Source: Pelodera strongyloides (Eukaryota; Nematoda; Chromadorea; Rhabditida; Rhabditidae). Taken from it: a DNA stretch of 64,000 nt. The first letter of the stretch is position 1; every line of letters begins with the position of its first letter. Under the pieces are notes generated by a model. That model was not told where the DNA came from and did not search any database. It was given only the letters and a program-made list of their open reading frames with translations. Positions 23,498-34,084 of the stretch are shown in pieces. Location: assembly GCA_036852015.1 (NCBI GenBank), contig JAANDG010000069.1:62001-126000 (forward strand), in the 5' to 3' direction. The position numbers were made by a program, and so were the translations under genes.

Positions 23498-26334
23498 TCC
23501 CCATTTTGATGAAAATTCCCGGATGTTACGTCAGTGGAAAATGTTTCCATTTCATGAATAAAACATAATCAATTCGTTTATTTACAAATGAAGTGACCGC
23601 CCTCCGAACAACTATTTGTTTCATTGAAAAAGATGGCGTTTTTTCATTATTAATGGCTATTCGCTGGGCTATAGACATTTACGTTCTTTATGTTGTGAAG
23701 CACATTATTTTCATCTGTTCTTATTGATAGTAAACCATGCATATTGTCGTTTGATAAAGAAAATACAACCCTTGTTGATTAGCTTTCTCCGAGCGTTGGG
23801 CTTCTAATAAGACGTGCCACAAACCAAGCGAACCAAGGTCAAAACCAACTATGATATTGCTTGTGAAATAATATGTTCCCAATATTTATGACAATTATAA
23901 TGTGCTGATCATTAATTAAATCTTTTTTATTTTACCCAAATCACTTCAGCGCTGCCGACATGTCGCTTTTTCCGGCGTCGACAGCAGCCGCCTATGGACA
24001 TCTAAGTGCCGTTCCATCGGGAAATTCGTCTGCCGACCAATCGTCGTCCGGGTCGGCGTTCATGTCGGCGTCAGCGTCGGGGTCAGCTGTGTCAGCGAAC
24101 TCGTCGCGGGGACATCACACGTCGTTCATGTCACTGCCACATGCCTACCATATGCCACATCTACCCAATAGTCAGCTATGGGCACTGCATATGACACCCA
24201 CGCTACAGGTAACATTGCTTCGATTTGGACAACTTTGTGCACTTTGCACCACTGTAAAGATAATTAGGCTGGTGTAAGCCTGAAAAGTTAGGAGTATATT
24301 GCGTAGCCATATCATGGGCGTCTCGCTTCAAGATGGTAGATAAGTGTCTTCCGATGATGTAGTCTTTTGGGCTATGACATCCAATCATATTCACTTACAA
24401 ATCGGAAAAGGGTGAAATAATACAAGGAAATTGTGTCTCACGCTTTATGCAAAAAATACCACAGTTGGTGTAAACTGCAAGGATAAATAGCTTAAAATCA
24501 TAGTCCAGTTTCATAATTTTATGCCAATTTCTTTCAGATTAGCGAGGCAGCCGAAGAGGAGCTGGACGTGAACAGCACTGATATCGATGTGGTCACGATT
24601 ACTGAGAACACAAGGGACGTCAGGATTACATCGTATGATGAGGAAAATGGGAACGATGCGCAAGATCAGGTACTTTTACTTTGCACCATTTTTTTTCTTT
24701 TTTATTTATTTGTAGTCTGTAGTACGTATTCCTTACACTGCGGAAATGGACAGAAAATGTGTAGCGCACTCTGTGTGCACCTAAGGACTCGTTGCATCCG
24801 TTACATCGCCAGCTCGACACATGGTTCATTGTTTATTATGATTCAATGCATGAATAGAACCAAGTATATTGGATTTTTTTTTAATTAAGTCTATATTTTC
24901 AGCCCCTGGACCTCTCTGTCCGTCGGCCCTCTCCGAGTCCCTCGAGTTCTGCTTCTCTACATCGTTACATGAGTTCTCCCGCTCCGTCTGTTTCTCGATG
25001 CTCTCTGCCTCAGCACAGTCCCTCGCCATCCTTTATCAACTCGCCCTCTCCTACTCCGACGTCCTCCTCTTTGGATATTGGAATCCCGGATCGACCTTCA
25101 GTTATTATGCCGATTCCTGATAATGGTGAGTCTTTCTTTACACTGATGAAATTCGGGTGGTGTGCCGGGAGGGAGCAGCTCAGCGGCTTCGCCAGGTTCG
25201 CGCTAGACAATTCTCATATTGAGCTCTTGAGAACCTAGCGAGAGTCCAGCAAAGCGCGCGGCGAGAGCGATGCGACCTTTTTGCCGCGAACCAGTAATGT
25301 TTAACGTTGAAATAATAAGGCCTTACCAGCCCAGCTATATCTAACCAATACTTGTGGGACATTCTGTATATATATATTTTGCCGCATGTTTATTGCTTAA
25401 TCAAAATGAACGGTGGGACAAACATTGTAAACATCTGCTCTTTCAGAAGAAGGATATATAGCTTGTTTCGTGATCCATGTCCCTCGTTCTAAAACTTACT
25501 TCCGTTCAGCTCGTGTGCCGCCCTCTGTTCGGCGAAGTGCCTCATCAGTAACTCCGCAGTCATCTCAACCCGCGGTACAGGAACACTTTCGGAGATCACT
25601 CAGTGGAAAGTGGCCAAGGAGAACGAAACAAGATGATGAGAAGGTGAGCGATATTTTATGATTATTGTGTTGTTATTATGGTTATTATTTTATAATTATT
25701 GTGATTATTATGATTATTATGATAGGACGAAGATGATGAGAAGGTTCCATTATTACATTTAACTTTATAATATTCAATAAGTTCCTGTTCTATACAACCG
25801 CTATGTATGAAACAAAGTATGTGGATAATCAGTAGATTTTAGTTTTTTGTCCAACAATTGCGTTTAGGTTGCATACCCGTGTTTTAGCAAATAGCTTAGT
25901 TATTTATCAAAGGATTTCAGAATCGATCCTCTCCATTTCCCCGAAAGCCATCGTTGAACTCTCTTCATACAGCGCACCATACGACAAGAGAACCAAAAAT
26001 TATTGAGCACTGTCCGACAAGTAGTGAGTTTCAGTTTAGCTCATTTCTTATTTACTTGCTCTCAATGCAATAGGCAAAAATATTATATTGTTCGATTGTT
26101 AGTAGCAAAAAAATACTGGCCTGCTTATGGTGTTGCATTACATAAGGATATCTCTGAGCCAGTGGTGCGCGCTTTAGCGAAGGTGTCGCCGCGCACGAAA
26201 AGAGCGCGAGGGTGCCGCCGCGCACGAAAAAGCAAATCCTTTATTGATATCGCCTAATTTCAGTCGAAGAACACTTTCGAAAGGCTCTGAACCCTGAAGC
26301 CTTTAATAAGTGGAAGATGCGAAAGGAAGAGTGA
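18004..26334 (+). CDS. Vestigial-like 4 / Tgi-type TEAD cofactor
   Basis: Exons are 18004-18084, 18547-18614, 23950-24208, 24538-24669, 24903-25125, 25510-25643, 25921-26023 and 26264-26334, all in phase, giving 356 residues. Two Tondu (TDU) motifs mark the family: VQEHFRRSL at 277-285 and IEEHFRKAL at 334-342. VGLL4 of vertebrates and Tgi of Drosophila likewise carry two, and use them to bind TEAD/Scalloped and compete with YAP/Yorkie in the nucleus. Residues 181-185 read PLDLS, the classic CtBP corepressor-binding motif, at the start of an exon. The rest is low-complexity Ser/Pro-rich, with an acidic stretch (137-180). The first two exons are tentative: they join in phase across a 5.3-kb intron, but the ATG at 23960, 11 nt after a TTCAG acceptor, would give a 303-residue protein nearer VGLL4 length. 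A repressor role is inferred from motifs only. Confidence 0.82.
18110..18236. repeat. Family F inverted-repeat element
   Basis: It begins TGAGGCCATATCATATTCACCACT and ends GGTGGTGAATACGGCCTC. It has the shared interior TTCCCCGTCTTTT and GGGAATATTTCCCCGAGGG, and lies in the first intron of the vestigial-like gene model. Confidence 0.85.
18842..18928 (+). repeat. CT-rich simple repeat
   Basis: Nearly pure pyrimidine tract of CTCTCT and CCCTCT units within the long intron of the vestigial-like gene. Confidence 0.9.
19207..19356 (+). CDS. Possible 49-residue membrane or secreted microprotein
   Basis: I do not recognise it. The short frame starts with a hydrophobic segment (MLNVILYMLFLMSYSGSFFV) and continues into an acidic, probably helical tail with KFDEDYIEAQLGKINY before TGA. 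This order of a hydrophobic helix then a charged helix is what a small signal-anchored or secreted peptide would show. It lies on the same strand inside the 5.3-kb intron of the vestigial-like gene. The frame is also open upstream to about 19130, where TCACTGCAG could be an acceptor, so it might be a terminal exon of something larger. It is short enough that chance is a real alternative. Confidence 0.3.
   Translation: MLNVILYMLFLMSYSGSFFVQVTYYMIEEYFLEKFDEDYIEAQLGKINY
19737..19766 (+). repeat. (TTTA)n microsatellite
   Basis: About seven tandem TTTA units in the long intron of the vestigial-like gene. Confidence 0.9.
21295..21309 (+). repeat. Poly-C tract, 15 bp
   Basis: Fifteen consecutive C, so the minus strand carries a G15 run able to form a quadruplex. 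It lies in the long intron of the vestigial-like gene. Confidence 0.95.
21550..22095 (+). repeat. CT-rich simple-repeat block
   Basis: Several CTCTCT tracts, including a regular octamer array of TTTCTCTC at about 21970-22028 and a pure CT run near 22070. A 62-bp palindrome (21866-21927) interrupts it. Confidence 0.9.
21866..21927. repeat. Perfect-arm hairpin, 62 bp
   Basis: ATACCTTGAAGACCGTTATA is matched by TATAACGGTCATCAAGGTAT across a short loop. I saw no other copy in the window. Confidence 0.8.
22214..22384. repeat. Family E TTAA element, copy 2
   Basis: TTAA-AGCGGTTTGGCACGTGC on the left and CCACGTGCCATGCCGCT-TGAA on the right. It lies in the long intron of the vestigial-like gene. 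Confidence 0.8.
22773..22938. repeat. Family E TTAA element, copy 3
   Basis: TTAA-AGCGGTATGTTGTGTG on the left and AACGTGCAATACCGCT-TTGC on the right, with a central TTGCATTATATGCAA palindrome. Confidence 0.75.
23428..23496 (+). repeat. (TC)n microsatellite
   Basis: About 70 bp of TC dinucleotides with rare interruptions, upstream of the exon at 23950. Confidence 0.95.
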
Positions 26335-27676
26335 GGCGAATTGCCAGCTAAATAGCTAAATTACCTCAGGAATCCCATGATCAACACTTGTCTACTGTAG
26401 TGATACCTAAGTAAGAATACTCTTATAGTACCTCCTTCTAGAAGTAGCATTCAGGTTATATAGGCGCCAGCATTTAATTTTTTATCATATGTCTTTAGAT
26501 TGAAAATAATTACGCTCAAGCCTTCTTAGGTAAAATATGTTATTTGTAGATAACCACAGTATACACATACATATATAGAACATACTAGAACATGACGTAT
26601 AGCAAGTGTAGCCTGAAAGTTTTTTTAAAATATCCTTTTATTATTAATTGCGAAACAATTTTTAGATCTCAAATCAATTTTAAGTTCTTTGGAAAATAAT
26701 AACAGTGAACGTTCTTTTCAAAATATGTTTATCAGGCGTATGTTAGTGATGATATACTACCATATACCTACGGTAAGAAGTTTGTCGTTTGTGATGATAT
26801 ACGCAATTCATATAGATTATTATTGTTGAATTATGCATGCTATCTTTGTGGCTACTCGGAAAAAAAACAATAATATCTTATAAATGTAATCTTCTTATGT
26901 ATTGTATTTATATGTTTCTAACTTCTAGCTGCTTTCTTACTGCATTTCTCGAACTTGTTGTACATACGATATCATCTATTAGCCTGTCCTTTATGATATG
27001 ATGCCATAAATTTTAAACGTACAAATATTTGTTTTGCATTGTGATTCCTCATATTTTATTTATTTTCTTACATAATACATTTTTATTGTTATTTTTTGCC
27101 ACCTCAAGAATTTTCACTTACAATTAGTTGTTTCATATGCCCATAGTTCTCTGTACATACATTTATTTGTATTCTTCTTGTTCATATGTAACCTCCGATT
27201 TCTATTGAATGTTTTGCTACCGGTGGTTTTGTAAATAAATATACTTTGTCCCATGTTGTCAAGTTTTGGTGTTATGGTTGACGCATTAGAGCACAATATT
27301 AGATCAATGCTTGTTTGTTTCTGCAGATCCAATTAACGTATTGCAAATTGAAAATGTTTTCTAATCTACGGAATAACACTGGTTAATTGTCACAGTATAC
27401 AGTCCACAGAAAAGCTATCCAGAGAAACCTTAGTTGATACGCACGAACTACCGTAGCAGCGATGAGAGCGCGCGCTATGCAGAGAAAAAATTCTTTGGCG
27501 AAGACGCAGTGTATTTATTTTTGCGAAATTGCCTTTTTTGCGCGCATCTTTATTTTTGTTATTTTTCATAAATTGCTGTTCAATGTGGCCTACTATGTCA
27601 GTTTATACACTACGTTATGTTTGCACTTTCTATTTTCCCTGCAGTGTTTCATAATACGGTCTTTTTTCAGTTCATT
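26335..27676. other. Intergenic, vestigial-like gene to hydrolase
   Basis: AT-rich, probably the 3' UTR of the vestigial-like gene followed by spacer. No coding exon or clear repeat seen. TTTTTTCAG at 27662-27670 lies 6 nt before the hydrolase start codon. Confidence 0.45.
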
Positions 27677-28642
27677 ATGAAACAAACATCATCGTCAATG
27701 ATGTTTTTACGAACCTTGGAGATATCCTTTCGGAACGAGAGGGGCAGCGAGTTGGCTCTCGACAGTATTGTGCAAGACACGATGCCTTCTGGTTCACCCA
27801 TTGGAACTGTTGTCGGCCTTCATGGCGCTCCAGGCACACATAATGATTTCAAATATGTGATGCCTCACTTAACGGACATGGGCATTCGCTTTGTAGGTAT
27901 TAATTACCCTGGTCTAGGTGTTACCCCAAATCACGACACCCTCTGCTACACAAATACTGAGAGGAACAATTTTGTGTTGGCCACGTTGGACGCCCTGCAA
28001 CTCAATGAAAACGTTGTGTTTCTCGGGCACAGTCGCGGTGCGCAGAATGGATTCCAGCTTGGAATTCATGAGGAACAACGCTGTCGTGGTATAATTCTGG
28101 CGAACCCCACTGGCCTGCGACCGCACAAGTCCTACCCACCACACTTCTTGCTTCGAGGATTCCGACGTCTTTACAAACGCTTCACATTTATGCGTGTCTT
28201 CTGGCATATGTTCATGAATTTTGTCTACAATAATATTCTGGGTTTGCGTGTGCCATCGGGCGAGGCAGCTTGTGCAGCGTACCGATGTCTGGAGCATATT
28301 GAATTTGCGGGAGCCGCTCAAGACTGGATTGATAAGTGGAATCAGAATTTGGATTGTGGTAAACGATTGGTGATAGCGTATGGTGCCCAGGATAATCTGA
28401 TCGAGGAGTCTATTAGTGAAGAATTCGCCCAATCATTCGAAAATGCTGTCCATCTAACTGTGCCTGGTCGCGACGAAACGCACGAAGGCGATGCTGTCGC
28501 GTGGATGAAAGAACAAATTCGCGATAATCAAAGAAACCTTGTCGTCTGCTTTAAACAAGACGATCACTTCCTACAGAAGCATAAGGCTCGATTCCTGGCC
28601 GAAGCAGCCAATTCTATTTTGAAAGTATCAAATAATAATTGA
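27677..28642 (+). CDS. Alpha/beta hydrolase, nematode DUF1057-like, intronless
   Basis: A single open frame of 321 residues. GTVVGLHGAPGTHNDF carries the HG oxyanion region, and VVFLGHSRGAQNGF holds the GxSxG nucleophile elbow (Ser at about residue 120). A late AYGAQDNLIEE could give the acid and RDETHEGDAV the histidine. This layout matches the uncharacterised hydrolase family DUF1057 (PF06342), which is abundant in nematodes. The substrate is unknown. I chose the ATG at 27677 because TTTTTTCAG ends 6 nt upstream, as for a trans-spliced gene. An in-frame ATG at 27617 would add 20 mostly hydrophobic residues but lies upstream of that acceptor. It is the only intronless gene in a window where the others have 4 to 13 exons, which may point to a retrocopy. 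AATAAA follows at 29036. The next gene starts less than 0.7 kb downstream on the same strand. Confidence 0.88.
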   Translation: MKQTSSSMMFLRTLEISFRNERGSELALDSIVQDTMPSGSPIGTVVGLHGAPGTHNDFKYVMPHLTDMGIRFVGINYPGLGVTPNHDTLCYTNTERNNFVLATLDALQLNENVVFLGHSRGAQNGFQLGIHEEQRCRGIILANPTGLRPHKSYPPHFLLRGFRRLYKRFTFMRVFWHMFMNFVYNNILGLRVPSGEAACAAYRCLEHIEFAGAAQDWIDKWNQNLDCGKRLVIAYGAQDNLIEESISEEFAQSFENAVHLTVPGRDETHEGDAVAWMKEQIRDNQRNLVVCFKQDDHFLQKHKARFLAEAANSILKVSNNN

Positions 28643-29052
28643 TAGAGTTATATTATTGAAATGCCGCATTGTCCCAGAGACTTATAATTGCTTAAATTGC
28701 TTCTAACACTCATGACTAAGCGGCGGATAGTATTTTCAATTACGTTATTTTCAACACATTTTCCATTGACTTTTAGCACACAGGTCATTAGGTTATTTTG
28801 TCTGGTGCTTTAATTTTACACTTTTACGAACTTCTAGGTGTCCGACTCCGACTCATTAGGTAGTAATTGGTGATATTTGTATGTACGATTTGTTTATAGT
28901 TTATGTGATATGTATCAGTTGACCTGATATTCTTTATGCAATTTTATGCTAGGGCATAATATTCATTACCTGTGATTCTCTCTTCTATATGTGCAGTTTC
29001 GAGAGCTTTATGTTGTTTCGTTTGTACTTTCCTATAATAAACTTGTTTTCAG

Positions 29053-29280
29053 GCACGTACAGCCACGTCTTACACTATCTACCTTACACGGATACAAGAA
29101 AAGAGGAGACGGGTTAGTTATTATTTTTATTTGCTAATTAACTAACAAACTTGTTATTTCGCACATACTTATTTTTTTTGATTGACGGCGCACTCAGGAA
29201 AGCGAGCAGAAGTTCTCACCGAGTGGTTTAAGTGTTCATATTTGGAGATAACACGCATACGTAAATGGTAAAATACTGTA
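29053..29280 (+). other. Possible 5' exons of the coiled-coil gene
   Basis: TTGTTTTCAG at 29043-29052 is a strong acceptor and GTTAGT follows at 29114. A second segment begins after CACTCAG at 29198, with several in-phase donors. In one frame they read continuously into the ATG-containing exon at 29331. No start codon in phase was found with confidence upstream; the ATG at 28711 with a GTATTT donor is one weak option. Alternatively 29053 is a trans-splice site and this is 5' UTR. Confidence 0.4.
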
Positions 29281-29337
29281 ATATTGGGCTTTGATCTTTA
29301 TCCCGATTGTTTAATTAATGCTCATTTTAGTGACATC

Positions 29338-32300
29338 ATGAAACGGATTTGGAATGCGATTGGAAAGCAGACAAAGGATGCAGCATATCAACAGAAGGCA
29401 ATTCGTCATGTCGAGCAAATGGAAAAGGTATAGTGTATTCGTTATTGATTGCATCGTATATATAAATAATTTTTTACGCTTCAGAAACGTGCACGTTTAT
29501 TCAAGGGTGGAAATACAGTTTCAAAGTTTGCGTATGACATGTTCCGCAGGGGTCCTGAGCAGTAGGCACCGAGTATGTATGTATGTATGTATTGTCATCG
29601 CAAACGTAAGTGAAGACCCTCAGGACGCGATTCGGAGTCCGTATACGTATTGGCAATCGAACATGGAGAAATTATGTGTATTGTGTATAATGTCGAAGTA
29701 GTCGAAGTAAAAAAAATGCTGGTTATTAGTTATGCAAGGACGCAAGACATGACAGTAAAGGTTTTGATAGACCAATTTTTTTGAAACTAGTGGAACCTTT
29801 TTTTTTAAACTAGTGGAAGTAAGGGTTATTTATTAGGAGCTTTACTACTTTACTATTATTCTCTCTTGTTTGCAGGGTAATGTGAAAGTCAACGCTCCAC
29901 ATTATGAAGCTGAGAAGGCACACTTCGATAAGGCGTTGAAAGATGAGAAATTGAAAAAGGTGTGAATTTTTTTGTTTTTAAAGGGTATGTGCACCTGGTT
30001 TGTTAATTGGTGCAGAGCATTGCGAACGCTCGGACCAAGGTACCGTAGTACTTTTCTCTGTTTGTTCAAGTTGGAGATGATAATTATTAACATGAAGGAA
30101 ACAACCGTTCTGTTATCTCTGTTTTATGGCAAACTCGTGAAACACATTGATGTGCGTGCATGAAATTTGTTATTTTCTTACGCCCTAAACAAGAGTTGTT
30201 ATTTTCTTACGCGCTAAACTAAAGGCCTATTTTGCAGATGGTTTCTGAGAAGGATGCAACACTTGTGGATAATATGAACAAGTTTCAAATCAAGTCTACC
30301 GATCCACCAGAACGCTGGACGAGTACCAAGTTGGTCGTTTTTACTTTTTGTTTGTGAAACCAGCTTTTGTTTGTAGCTTGTAGCCAATGCTTATGCTTGT
30401 AGCTACGTGTGCAACGCTGTTATGTACAATGTATACACCATTTTAAAAGGTAATGCATCATCTTACGCCTTGGCTATAAGTTCCTTCAACGTAACACAAG
30501 ATAAAAAGGTACTATTGCACGATTTGTTGTAATAACTCGACGTACTCTTTCTTGGGCACGTTTAGTATGACAATTATATTACGAGTCACTTAGTCAGTAA
30601 GATTTTTTGTGGTGTATCTCCCACCTCTGTCTGTATCTTCTATCTATTTAGCCTGTTCTGTAGCGTATCACCTTCGTAACACTTGTGTCCTTTTTGTGTA
30701 GTTTATGTTGAACTTGTGAAACACATTGTTGTGTAAGCTTGAATTTTTGTTTATTTTCTAATTTTCTTACAATTTTTGTTTATTTTCTTTTCCAGAGAAT
30801 TGCCAACACGTGAATCCGAATGGTTACATCGTAATGATCCCGCTTGGGAATTCGGATTTTACGAACCACCAGTGGAGAGGATACCGAAGAATAAGCTCAC
30901 TTTTCGAGAGGCTTTAGAGGTTGGCTATTTGTGTTTTTAGAGATGTTTTTTTACACCTTGTTTAGTTAAACCGTTAGTATACGCTGGCCGGTTTTTGGGT
31001 TTTGAAACGCATCGTGGGCACTGAATTCCTATGTATTTATGCTAAGTTACTCAAATTTAGCTCGATTTTTTTATTCTAATTTATGTTCATTAGCATAAGG
31101 TGCCTAAGAATGCTGGTGTAGTCGATGTGTTTCAAAAATCGACCGGTATTTCGTTTTAACTGTCCATGCGTTAACTGTGTTCCATATGTCGGTGGAGAAC
31201 AGTATGTACTAACAGCACAGTGGTACACGGAGTTGGTGGTGATTAAAGTGCATATGAGATTATGCGCTGAGATTGGTAGTTGGTAAAATAGTGTTAGGTA
31301 GAAAAACAACCGTTTTCCTTTTTGCAGTCGGTGTCGGGTTCTGCCTTCTGATTTTTGGTTTTTCTAAGGTGTTGCGTGCGAAGCAAGAGCTAGAAGACGA
31401 CGGTGATAGTCCAGCATCAGCTGCACGGAGACAGACTGCGCAGGTACCTTTTCCTGTTTATAGTTTGTACTCTTGGCAGATTTTTTTTCGATTTACTATT
31501 AAAGTAAGGTAATAGCACTATGTCATAGCTATTGAATAAGACCGTTTCAGTTAAATGTCATGCATCATTCACTTCATGATTTTTTTGTGTCCCCTGTTGT
31601 GACCAGCAACGACTAGTTTTCCAATCTTTCATTCACGGTACTGTAGCAGTGTATAACTTTACTTTCATTTTCCTTCTCCATAATATTTCGTACATTTTTT
31701 GTGGTGACCGAGAGTTTTGGGGCATTTTTATTGAACGATACTGAGCCGTTTAGCGGATTTCTTGTCAATACATCTTTTGGCCGATCCGAGCTATTATCCG
31801 ATCAATTTGTACTATGTCGAAGGATGGTATAACGTGTATATTTGTTCATTTCCAGGATTTTCTGGACAAACACGCGGCGATCGCAAGAGTTGATCAGGAC
31901 CAAATCAACCGGGTTTTTGAATTCTTCCGTCCATTTGAAAGGAAGGACAAGCAAACGGTAATTTATTCATCTATGCTTTTTTTAAATAGTAATGATCAGT
32001 TGTGTAGGTGTAAAATATCATCAAACCTAATCGAATCTGTAGAAAGCTATGATTAGAGGAGGCGGTAGAGAGTGGTAGAGGAGAAGTGTACTTTTTAACG
32101 AGCTGCTCCTATTTTAGTCATTAGTCAATAGAACTTTATATTATGATCTTTTTCATTCGATCACATATTTTAGTACGAATCACTCGCTTAGTTATTATGG
32201 TGTTTCAATATATGGCAAAAACTGCGCATTTTGCTTCCAAGTATCAAATGTGCCATCTCGTGTACGATTTTGCATGCACCTTTGAAAGTTTGAAAATGCA

Positions 32301-34084
32301 CCATGCTATTAACAAGACGAGGCGAAAGTGCACCGTTTATGCACGCTCGAAAATAAATAGCCCAGTGGCTACCTGCCGCGGGACCATATTTGGCGGTCTG
32401 TATAGTTGTTCTCGTGTAGTGCCAATCTACGGTAAATTTTCCCATACTTCGAAGCAAAAATCGGCAATTTTTGCCATACATTGAAACCCGATTATGGAAA
32501 TAGTGCAATGTTTCACGCTGTGGTTATAAGGACTTTATCGTTGAGAAACTCTAGTCTAGTTCGTCGACTTCTGAATTTCTGAAGAAGCTTCAATTGCTAG
32601 TGGTACTGTTTTCAGGTTGTATCAAAGGCGGAACTTGCCCAACTTCAGGATTTACTGAAGGTTTGACTTTAAGGCTTCTTTTAAAGTATGTAAATATCGG
32701 AACCCTTATTCAGTTACCTATTCCTATGGCAAGTGAAATTGTGTTTGGCTAAGTAACTACGCTGTATTGTTTGTGTTTTGATTAAATGGTGCTGTGAAAG
32801 TTATGACTTTTCTGTCAGGTGGTGGACTGAATCCCCTAAGTCTCTATGTTCTCAAGCGCGCAGCGCGCAAATTCGTAACCGCGTCCGCGGAAAAGATGGC
32901 TTTTAACATGGGAAATGCGGAGACGCAGAAAAGAGGTTTTTCTGTGGTGTCTCGAATTTTTCAGTGCAAATTTGCAATCTTTTCCCGCGGACGCGGCTAC
33001 GCATTTCCGCGCTGCGCGCTTGAGGACCAGAGCTTTTGAGTAATTATAAGGTTCTGTTTTGCTTTGTCGTTACAATTACACACCGTGCACTCTTTAGGGA
33101 CATGGTGACCAGCAGCGCTTGGCCGACGGTGCCCGAGATAACATGAGAAAATTATTGGAGAAGAACAAGAAGGCGGTTGAAGAGTATGACAGGGTCAGTT
33201 CAAAGTTCAACAATTTTTACTTATTTATTCATATGGTACTTTACGTTCGGCGTTTCGCAATTTCGAAGGAAAAATAGAGAGTTTACTTGAGTAACTTTCC
33301 ACATTTCGCTGCTTTTCTGATGTATAATAGTACAATACAAGGTGAATAACAACGCATTTGAATGGCTGATGTAGAATGTAGCTAGACTTGGATTTAGTAC
33401 TAGTTAGTAACAATAATAAAGATTTATTGATTACAATCAAAGTACATGGTTGATTGTCTAAGGTTTTGCTCAAATAATAATGCATAAGGTAAGTAAAGGG
33501 TCCGTACGTAAGTCTGTGTTATCGTCGTGTATTTGGAACTTTTATAGCTTGAAGCCTCTGAAAAGGACGAATTCCGTGAAGCGGTTAAGGAACTGAGAAC
33601 AGAAGAACACACACGATTACAGAAGAGATTGGAGGAGATACATAAGGTTTGTACAGGTTTTTTTTTGTAAAATTTGGTTTATTTTCACTTTACACTTAGA
33701 TATTTACTTTACAAATAGGTACTTATGTTGCGCTATCCGGTTGTCCTTGTACTTTTCGAATGTCCGGTATCGGTAATTAAAATAAGAACTGGGTCATGTA
33801 GAAATTGTATGTATTGTATTTCTTCTAACTGCCGAACATAGAACGGCTTCACGTACTTATTTTTATTCATATAGTTAGTTATTAATTCTTATTGTTAGTT
33901 GTTAGTAGTTATATAACATTATTTCACTACATGATGTCAATAAGTAAATTGTATTCATTAAATTTCCTTTCAGATGGAAGGCGATTTCCAGAAGGCAGCA
34001 ACTGAAGCCATGGAAGCACATGAAAAGGATAGGAAAGATAAAGACACAGGAAGTTCAGAATCGGAGAGCAAAGAGAGGAAATAG
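29338..34084 (+). CDS. Charged coiled-coil protein, family not recognised
   Basis: Exons in phase are 29331-29427, 29876-29959, 30238-30329, 30796-30919, 31369-31443, 31856-31957, 32616-32660, 33098-33193, 33548-33646 and 33974-34084. Counting from the ATG at 29338 this gives 305 residues. The middle has a distinctive patch, EWLHRNDPAWEFGFYEPP, then KLTFREALEVLRAKQELED. The C-terminal half is rich in Lys, Glu and Arg with heptad-like spacing (LLEKNKKAVEEYDRL, LQKRLEEIHKMEGDF) and ends in a Ser/Glu/Lys tail. I do not assign a function. The start is uncertain. Exons at 29053-29113 and from 29198 (KRAEVLTEWFK) can be joined in phase, which would extend the N-terminus. Exon 5 starts after an AAG acceptor (TTTTTCTAAG). 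The donors after exons 3 and 4 are GTTGGT and GTTGGC. A family A element fills much of intron 4. AATAAA is at 34803. Confidence 0.75.
30966..31159. repeat. Family A TTAA element, copy 4
   Basis: The left end is degraded after TTAA (TATACGCTGGCCGGTTTTTG). The right end CAAAAATCGACCGGTATTTC runs into GTTTTAA. Inner arms match the family. It lies in intron 4 of the coiled-coil gene. Confidence 0.8.
32195..32490. repeat. Inverted-repeat element, about 295 bp
   Basis: The left end GTGTTTCAATATATGGCAAA pairs with the right end TTTGCCATACATTGAAACC. Inner arms TTTGCTTCCAAGTAT and ATACTTCGAAGCAAA also pair. It lies in an intron of the coiled-coil gene. Confidence 0.65.
32847..33028. repeat. GC-rich palindromic element
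   Basis: TCAAGCGCGCAGCGCGCAAA at the left and CCGCGCTGCGCGCTTGA at the right, with CCGCGTCCGCGGAAAAGAT paired to ATCTTTTCCCGCGGACGCGG. It is much more GC-rich than its surroundings. Confidence 0.85.

Noticed and set aside
24203..25362. Minus-strand frames opposite the vestigial-like exons
   Set aside because: They mirror Ser/Pro-rich exons on the plus strand, which have consistent splice sites and recognisable motifs.
29010..29054. ATG at 29010 as the start of the coiled-coil protein, reading through the acceptor
   Set aside because: The frame it sets meets a stop after the next possible junction, and it ignores a strong TTGTTTTCAG acceptor.
31273..31512. Membrane-segment frame (from 31273) as part of the coiled-coil gene
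   Set aside because: Joining at 31328 breaks the phase. Starting at 31369 gives TFREALEVLRAK in phase, so the apparent membrane helix is intron sequence.
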